Shown: in pieces, positions 59,753-64,000 of the stretch
Position numbering within the stretch: the first letter of the stretch is position 1
How the letters are laid out: every line of letters begins with the position of its first letter
NCBI GenBank assembly: GCA_033065855.1
Contig: JAVXUO010001954.1
Coordinates: 122,903 to 186,902 of the forward strand
DNA from: Escallonia rubra
Lineage: Eukaryota; Streptophyta; Magnoliopsida; Escalloniales; Escalloniaceae
Direction of reading: 5' to 3'
DNA length: 64,000 nucleotides
The notes under the pieces: model-generated
The model's database searches: none
Told to the model about the DNA's origin: nothing
Seen by the model: only the letters and a program-made list of their open reading frames with translations
Position numbers and translations under genes: made by a program

Positions 59753-61318
59753 CTATAGCTCGCCTGACGCGACCTTTCTTGCAAAGATGGCCCGCAACGC
59801 ATTGTAGTTCTTGAGAGGATGGCCGAGGGCCTGGTGGAAGGGACAGTAGTTGGGCCTGGTTCTTTCCTCGTCCATGATGGGGATCCGCACAGGTGGTAAA
59901 TGGAAGTTGTCTTCGTTGACAACCCATTCTGTCAATAGATCTTTCACCGTATTTAAATCACACGGAAAGGCAGGCGGAGTCTCCTGTTGTCGACGTTTGT
60001 CGGGTTGTTGGTCCCTATTCGGGAACTGGCGTTTAAAGCCAGTGTAATTATTGATGTTGCTGTTGCCGATGCTGGTGCTGCCGCGCTGGGTACTGGGTGG
60101 GGCTGCTGAGGCCACCAGTGCATTCTGTGGCCGAGGCCTCCATGGTTTGACAGGCCTGACCGTTTCGTAAGTACGCCTCACTGTTTCTTTGAGATGTCCC
60201 CATGATTTCAATTGTAAGTTCTCGAGGTGCACCCGGTATACGTCGTTCATATTCTTTATGCATATGGGCACCAGTGTCTCATCCTTACTGAAATCTGTAC
60301 AGTCGAGGCATTTAAGATGAAAGCGATGCACATATTTAGTCAAGTCTTCGCCGGGGGCCTGGCGAATGCCGGCGATGTCCACTATGGTGACGCGCTCAGC
60401 TTCATAGTGGAATTTTTCCATGAAGAGTTGGACCATTTCATGCCATGAATGGACTGTCCCCGCAGGGATTTGATGGTACCAAGTATAGGCCAAGCCCGTG
60501 AGGGACTTGTGAAACTCCTTCAATTTCAAACTATCGCCCGGTCCATATTGCTCCAATGAGCCGGCGAATCTGGTTAAATGCTCACGGGCATTGCCTTCAC
60601 GCTCGTTAAAGAGCACGAAAGTGGGTTGCTTGTACTTGAGCGGATAGGGAACGATGGTTATCTCGTCAGCATACGGCGCGTGGCCTATCAATCGACTTGA
60701 TGAGTCGGGTGCGGAATGCTGTGACAGCCGGTGAAGAAGCGCGTCAAAGTCAGCCTTTGAAACATAGTGGGAGGGCGGCTCCTCCTGGCCGACCAAAGGT
60801 CGGTGGCCGGCCGGCGCTCCGCGAGCCCCGGAGTCCCCTGACGGTACAACTTGGTGGGCAGGAGCGGTTGAAGGCCGATACATGGCGGGTGTTGATACGG
60901 GCAGGTGGAGGGTGGCATGGGTGGGCGGACGAGACATATCCACCACTTGTCCTGTCATTTGGTGCTGCTCCATCAAGTAGGGGTTAGACTCCATCTCAAT
61001 GGACTCGTGAGTCTCAGAAGAGCTCCTGGCTGGAGCATGTTGAGGCGCAACAGTAGGGGAGACTTGTTACAATAATGGCCCAAGATCCGGCTGCTGTCTG
61101 CGTGGCGGCATCACGGGACGCAGCATGTCAGCTACGGGCGGGGAATATGTCGTGAGTCCTATTGTCAGGGGTCTGGAGGGTTGAGGCGGTGGTGGTCGTG
61201 ACACTGGCGCCTGGGTAGCATCAGGGGACGGCCCAGGTCCTTCAGGCTGGACCGGCAGCACAATCTGTTGCGAGGCCATCGCTTGTATGGATTTTTGCAT
61301 TTCCAATATGGTGGCCAT
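59753..61318 (-). pseudogene. Tat Gag, one in-frame stop
   Basis: The first in-frame ATG after the primer site is at 61,318 (MATILEMQKSIQAMASQQ). A TAA at 61,067-61,069 interrupts an otherwise open frame that then continues ~440 codons. The Retrotrans_gag region is clear: FNEREGNAREHLTRFAGSLE, FHKSLTGLAYTWYHQIPAGT, then SWHEMVQLFMEKFHYE. Near the C terminus a zinc-knuckle-like YCPFHQALGHPLKNYN has lost its last Cys. Gag would form the particle that packages element RNA. The TAG at the end is followed by CTG TGA and then the protease in the same frame. Confidence 0.88.
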
Positions 61319-61565
61319 GAGTGAAGCTTGAGAGTCCTGTATGTTGGCTATGGTGGGGGTGAACTGTTGGATAGCCGCGTTGACTGCCACTTGCACGTCA
61401 GGTGTGGGAGGGTCTTGGTGGCGTACAACGCTAGTCTCCTCTTGGTCGTCAGAGTGATGCTCCTCACGGATGGTGGGGTTGAGGCCTTGGCTGGTTGCCC
61501 TGGTAGCTTTCCGTTGTACAGGTATGGTTGCTAAGGTGCGGCAGACTGCAACACAATGCTCACCT
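61319..61565 (-). other. 5' leader of the Tat element
   Basis: This is the leader between primer site and gag ATG. It is open in the gag frame (TVQRKATRATSQG-like), so translation might start upstream at a non-ATG codon, or the true ATG may be lost. Packaging signals would lie here. Confidence 0.4.
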
Positions 61566-61582
61566 CCCCAACGGAGTCGCCA
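61566..61582 (-). other. Primer-binding site of the Tat element
   Basis: On the element's strand TGGCGACTCCGTTGGGG follows the LTR end after two bases. This is a common Tat-type primer-site sequence. I do not assign the tRNA with certainty. Confidence 0.7.
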
Positions 61583-61924
61583 AATGTTGGTGCTGAAAGA
61601 TGGGTCCTTTGCCACGTCGAGGTGCCACAAATGATGCAGTCTGAGTTGGCTTCCAAGTAGGCAAAGTGGGAGACAACAAGGATGGCGTAAGGGCTGAGAG
61701 CAAGGCTCCTCAGGCAGGTCGCGAGGGCTGGCAGTGCCGCGCAGGCAGGGTGACGACGAACAGGGCCGGTGGTCGACAGTCTGTGTCAAGAGTGCAACGT
61801 CGAGAGTTTGAAGTCGTAAGTTCAAATGTCTTTCTCTCACTAGAAATCCAGAGAGAATGGGTTTTAGAGAGAGAAAGTGAAAATGTCAAATGAGGCAGAA
61901 GTCTTGAATAAGCTCCAAAATCCA

Positions 61925-61934
61925 CTATATATAG
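61925..61934 (-). promoter_or_regulatory. TATA box of the 5' LTR
   Basis: CTATATATAG (palindromic) lies in the LTR about 340 bp from the primer site. Start of genomic RNA is inferred near 61,900, giving a short R-U5. Confidence 0.5.
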
Positions 61935-62764
61935 GCATAATTATGCGCGTGTCATCAGCCGACACGTGTCGTCCTCCGGGAGTGACACGTCGCCATAGGG
62001 GGTCCCGCAGTCTTGATTGTCCGTCGAATTACCGGTCCCCGAGTTCGTGTCGTCCTGCCCTTGCAGCGTCCCTCTGCCTATCTGAGGAGACTGACCACAC
62101 TGCAGTAGCATGGTCAGAGTAGCCCGTTGCCCCAGCCTCCAGTCCAAGCCCTTACTAAATCCCACGAGATGCGTCATGAGACGCGCCGAGATCCTCGCAG
62201 CGGTGAGGGTTGCCCCTGCAGCCAATTGCTAGGCGTGCTGGGCACGATGCCCTCCGAGGACCTGCTCCCGTCCCGGAGTGACTCGCGGTTCATTGCCCTG
62301 GTGGTGTCGATGATCAATGGTAACATGAGTGCACATGCTCACAACTTGATATCCAGAGTCTGTGGCGAAGGGTCCTCATGCCGGGGCATTGCGAAAGGAG
62401 CCCCCCCATGAGTCTGTCGGGTGATTGTGTCGGCGGTGGCCTTAGGGCTGTGAGTCCAACCCCCGTTGCGAAGACCGGAGCCTGACCCCCCGGTTGATTG
62501 TGCCGGCGAGGGCTTTAGGGTTGTGAGCTCGTCCCGCCGCGAGGGCCGGAGCCCTGGTTGATTGTGCGAGCGAGGGCCGGAGCCCCCCCCCCCCCGGTTG
62601 ATTGTGCCGGGGAAGGCTTTAGGGTTGTGAGCCCGTCCCGCCGCGAGGGCCGGAGCCCCAGTTGATTGTGTGGGGGATAATGGGCGTCACGCGACCACTA
62701 GTGATGAGTGAGCATTGCTGAATGCGCTGAGTGAGGTGATAGCAGCGGTAAGCAGGTCCCCCAA

Positions 62765-63078
62765 GGACAAGGGAGGCCGACCCCCTTCTCCGGGGGGTGG
62801 CCGACCCCCTCACGAAAGGGGTGGCCGACCCCCTCATAAGGTGGGTGGCCGACCCCCTCACAAAAGGGGTGGCCGACCCCCTTACAAAGTGGGTGGCCGA
62901 CCCCTTAAAAGGTGGCGGGCCGACCCCCTTCTCAGGGGAGTGGCCGACCCCCTTCTCAGGGGCGTGGCCGACCCCCTTACAAGGTGGTTGGCCGACCCCC
63001 TTCTCAGGGGGGTGGCCGACCCCCTTCTCAAAGTGGGTGGCCGACCCCTTCTCAGGGGTGTGGCCGACCCCTTGGGGG
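62765..63078. repeat. GGCCGACCC tandem array in the 5' LTR
   Basis: About 11 units of ~27 bp of the same family as at 49,302-49,835. Frames running through it on both strands are repeat artefacts. Confidence 0.85.
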
Positions 63079-63325
63079 GGAGGTACCTTCGATCGCTGTC
63101 TGAATGTTTTTAAGGCGAAGGGCGCTTTGATCGAGCATGGCGATGTTTGAGTATCGGAACGTTTTGACCGAGGAATGATGTTGAGCAAATTTGACTATCG
63201 AGCGGGTGACATGTCGTGCCACTGGAGTCTTTTAGCGGGCCCTGGGGTGCGGTCCGCGGGTGACATGTCATGCCACCGGAGACTTTTAGCGGGCCCTGGG
63301 GTACGGTCCGGATAGGTTGTGAACA

Positions 63326-63330
63326 ACTTC
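63326..63330. repeat. Target-site duplication ACTTC, right copy
   Basis: It directly follows the GTGAACA end of the right LTR and is identical to 48,092-48,096. Confidence 0.9.
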
Positions 63331-63496
63331 TTAACTCTAAAGGTAGACATCTTAACTCTAACATCATCCTACCCCGCTCTCATTAACCGGAATATCAATC
63401 TACAGATTCGTGTTACCTACACTCGGTGGTTCCGTGCCTACGGAATCATAAGCCTACGCTCTTAATACCTAAAGACCGAACTGCTCTGATACCAAC
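63331..63496 (-). mobile_element. Leader of the older LTR retrotransposon, with Met-tRNA primer site
   Basis: On the minus strand TGGTATCAGAGC (63,494-63,483) follows the LTR end after two bases. It is complementary to the 3' end of initiator methionine tRNA, a standard primer site of plant copia and many gypsy elements. The rest is the leader that continues, across the Tat insertion, into 48,091 and below. Confidence 0.75.
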
Positions 63497-64000
63497 TGTA
63501 ACGCCCCTAAAAATTTAGAGCTCCGCCGCCTCGAACTCCAGGGTTGTTAACCTACCAGATCACATCAAACCTGTCAAATCTGATACCACCTCAAATTCTT
63601 CAAGTACAAAACTACTTAATCTTAAACTGTTAAAACCTAAGTTCTTTACAAACTCGAGTCCTTATAAAATAAGGTGACAGTACCGACCCACGCAGGGGTC
63701 TCACTACACTTCAGTGACTGGCTTACCAGAATCTCACACAGACTTTAACCCATTCCCGAGCCTGCTACAGCTGACCATCACCTGCAAAAAGGAGCCAAAC
63801 GAAGGGTCAGCTTTTGAGAGCTCAGTAAGGTCACACAAGGACTACCAAAAGAGATTTCAACACGATTCCAAAGAATCCAACCGACGATGATTTCCAAGAA
63901 AAAAAAATTCGAACAATCAAAATTTGGTGATCCCCAAAACGATCAAAACTCAACACAAATATGCCAAATGCAATCAACGGGTTCAAAACAATCAATAAAA
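63497..64000 (-). repeat. 5' LTR of the older retrotransposon (runs out of the window)
   Basis: It begins TGTAACGCCCCTAAAAATTT on the plus strand, so the LTR ends GGGGCGTTACA on its own strand. It shares the CCCACGCAGG and CTTTTGAGAGC words with the fragment near 1,385-1,580. The far end is outside the window. Confidence 0.7.

Larger units (their letters stand above)
48097..63325 (-). mobile_element. 15.2-kb Tat-type Ty3/gypsy retrotransposon carrying an antisense PMD gene
   Basis: Both ends are LTRs starting TGTTGGTGC and ending GTTGTGAACA on the plus strand, with identical 5-bp duplications outside. The element reads leftward: primer site, gag, protease, RT, RNase H, archaeal-type RNase H, integrase. 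The second RNase H between the first one and the integrase is diagnostic of the Tat lineage (Ogre/Retand-like). A plus-strand PMD gene fills the 4.4 kb between integrase and 3' LTR, a place where Tat elements often hold extra frames. All element genes are broken, so it is not autonomous now. Confidence 0.93.
61585..63325 (-). repeat. 5' LTR of the Tat element (1,741 bp)
   Basis: It starts and ends with the same bases as the 3' LTR and lies next to the primer site. The tandem array at about 62,765-63,078 is shorter than its counterpart (about 11 units). Confidence 0.92.

Noticed and set aside
1-64000. tRNA, rRNA or other structured RNA genes
   Set aside because: No cloverleaf with A and B boxes or rRNA-like stretch was seen by eye. 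The only tRNA-related match is the 12-base primer-binding site at 63,483-63,494.

Overview
This is nuclear DNA from a flowering plant, almost certainly a eudicot. It has GT-AG introns, a plant-type two-RRM glycine-rich hnRNP gene, a small plant-type membrane protein gene, and a dense layer of plant transposon families (CACTA, MULE, Stowaway, L1-type LINE, Helitron, Ty3/gypsy). Only two loci look like intact host genes. Most of the rest is mobile DNA, much of it nested and decayed.

Layout. 1-1.06 kb: the 3' end of a CACTA element with a dead transposase exon and subterminal repeats. 1.06-6.4 kb: AT-rich DNA with an LTR-like fragment, a 937-bp MULE-type element with a perfect 9-bp target duplication, and a Stowaway-type MITE. 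6.40-12.46 kb: a MuDR-type MULE with ~190-bp inverted repeats and a decayed transposase on the minus strand. 13.09-15.25 kb: an intact six-coding-exon hnRNP-like gene whose 5' leader begins almost at the MULE's right end. 16.35-16.80 kb: an unrecognised decayed reading frame. 17.1-22.95 kb: a dead L1-type LINE. 23-31.7 kb: mostly intergenic DNA, with an intact two-exon gene (minus strand, 27.67-28.22 kb) for a 125-residue protein with a transit-like N terminus and a C-terminal membrane segment.

31.7-45.5 kb: a very AT-rich head-to-tail array of related non-autonomous Helitrons in the order A-B-A-B-A. Three 3' ends carry CTAG, two of them with clear GC-rich hairpins. The array is built from ~200-bp modules in both direct and inverted orientation. 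45.5-48.09 and 63.33-64.0 kb: two halves of an older minus-strand LTR retrotransposon with an initiator-Met-type primer site. It is split by a 15.2-kb Tat-type Ty3/gypsy element (48,097-63,325) flanked by a perfect ACTTC duplication.

The Tat element reads leftward: LTR, primer site, gag, protease, RT, RNase H, a second (archaeal-type) RNase H, and an integrase with two tandem zinc-binding-like modules. All these frames are broken by stops or single frameshifts. Between integrase and the 3' LTR, on the opposite strand, lies a plant mobile domain (PMD) gene with its own TATA box, two ~93-bp GT-AG introns and a C-terminal coiled coil. Its antisense placement explains how introns survived passage through an RNA intermediate. 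It is the most interesting system in the window. Its 5' coding region is also built from GGGTCGGC-type repeats that are inverted relative to the GCCGACCC repeats of the neighbouring LTR.
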